Assembly: GCF_019312595.1 (NCBI RefSeq)
Contig: NZ_JAHWDQ010000002.1
Span: 124,001 to 188,000, forward strand
Length of the DNA: 64,000 bases
Origin: Zhongshania aquimaris
GTDB lineage: Bacteria > Pseudomonadota > Gammaproteobacteria > Pseudomonadales > Spongiibacteraceae
Reading direction: 5' to 3'
Positions 63,653-64,000 of the stretch are shown piece after piece. The translations under genes and the position numbers were made by a program. The stretch's first letter is position 1, and every line of letters starts with the position of its first letter. Under the pieces are notes generated by a model, which was given only the letters and a program-made list of their open reading frames with translations, made no database searches and was not told the origin of the DNA.

Positions 63653-64000
63653 CTAGTTGGACTCCCCATCGGGGAAGCGTCGCCTTAACTCTTCCTCAGA
63701 AGGAAGAGTTAAGCCAAGTGATTCTGCGACGCTATAGTTTATCTTTACTTCAAAATTACTAGGGTATTGTGGAGCAGGTAATTTCTTCGTATCTATATAG
63801 TAATTTACCATTGATACAATATCTGAAGTATATTGATCTGGTGTAGAAAGTACTGTAGCTAGTGCACCGGCTCTGACGAAGCCTTCTGTTGGCCCAATAA
63901 CTAAAGTTTGATGGCGATAACTACTTAACAGAATAGGTCTTATTGTGTCGGAATTATAAATAGTGTTCTCTGATGTAGTTAATAAAACATCATTATTTTG
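63653..64000 (-). CDS. ABC-type substrate-binding protein, C-terminal part (cut by window end)
   Basis: The last 115 residues of a larger protein; the frame is open to the end of the window and stops at 63653-63655. LLSSYRHQTLVIGPTEGFVRAG followed by DIVSMVNYYIDTKKLP is the pattern of the ABC_sub_bind (PF04392-like) family, periplasmic binding proteins of unknown ligand. Its stop is one base before the kinase ATG. No permease or ATPase gene is visible on this side, which fits use as a sensor partner rather than a transporter, but the upstream genes are unseen. Confidence 0.75.
   Translation of the reverse strand, partial: QNNDVLLTTSENTIYNSDTIRPILLSSYRHQTLVIGPTEGFVRAGALATVLSTPDQYTSDIVSMVNYYIDTKKLPAPQYPSNFEVKINYSVAESLGLTLPSEEELRRRFPDGESN

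Overview
The window is a 64 kb piece of a gammaproteobacterial chromosome, lying beside a probable replication origin. The evidence is the gene order atpIBEFHAGDC-glmU-glmS next to parB-parA-rsmG-mnmG, together with E. coli-type GshA, AcpH, MtgA, DsbB and TesB. The content of the accessory part (sterol- or ketone-type oxidoreductases, a large TonB-dependent receptor, a lipoprotein-anchored PQQ dehydrogenase, Na/Pi and DASS transporters) resembles marine, lipid- or hydrocarbon-using gammaproteobacteria such as Spongiibacteraceae. That placement is an inference from gene content only. I see no tRNA, rRNA, insertion sequence, prophage or CRISPR array.

Layout. 1-6.9 kb: the end of a CoxE-like VWA protein, a DUF502 membrane protein, TrkH, two alpha/beta hydrolases, a small lipoprotein, a Pmp3-DUF4112 pair and a TesB-type thioesterase. 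6.9-12.6 kb: a block of envelope lipoproteins, including a 996-residue protein with a Gly/Thr repeat linker and four Cys-containing modules, and an exported SurE paired with a lipoprotein. 12.9-17.4 kb: a membrane AraC regulator, a quinohaemoprotein alcohol dehydrogenase lipoprotein and a DyP peroxidase. 17.5-21.4 kb: a compact plus-strand run gshA-acpH-dsbB-lrgA-lrgB with overlapping junctions. 21.4-24 kb: three membrane proteins.

24-31 kb is the most interesting accessory part: a Baeyer-Villiger-type monooxygenase, a ChoD-like GMC oxidoreductase, an AraC regulator and a TonB-dependent receptor. Two pairs of direct repeats (core TGTCCG, 20-21 bp apart) occur upstream of the monooxygenase and between the regulator and the receptor. 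I read these as operators of one regulon for uptake and oxidation of a sterol-like or cyclic-ketone substrate. 31-46 kb holds transporters, pirin, a DapA homologue that has lost its catalytic residues, a SpoU methylase, MtgA, a LemA-TPM-TPM cluster and other small genes.

46-61.4 kb is core: glmS, glmU, the complete F1Fo ATP synthase operon with a clear promoter and terminator, parAB, rsmG and mnmG, all reading away from the region at 61.5-61.75 kb. That region has an AT-rich stretch followed by five DnaA-box-like sites and is a strong oriC candidate. On its other side lie a hybrid histidine kinase and the end of an ABC-type substrate-binding protein gene, where Pseudomonas-like genomes would carry mnmE.
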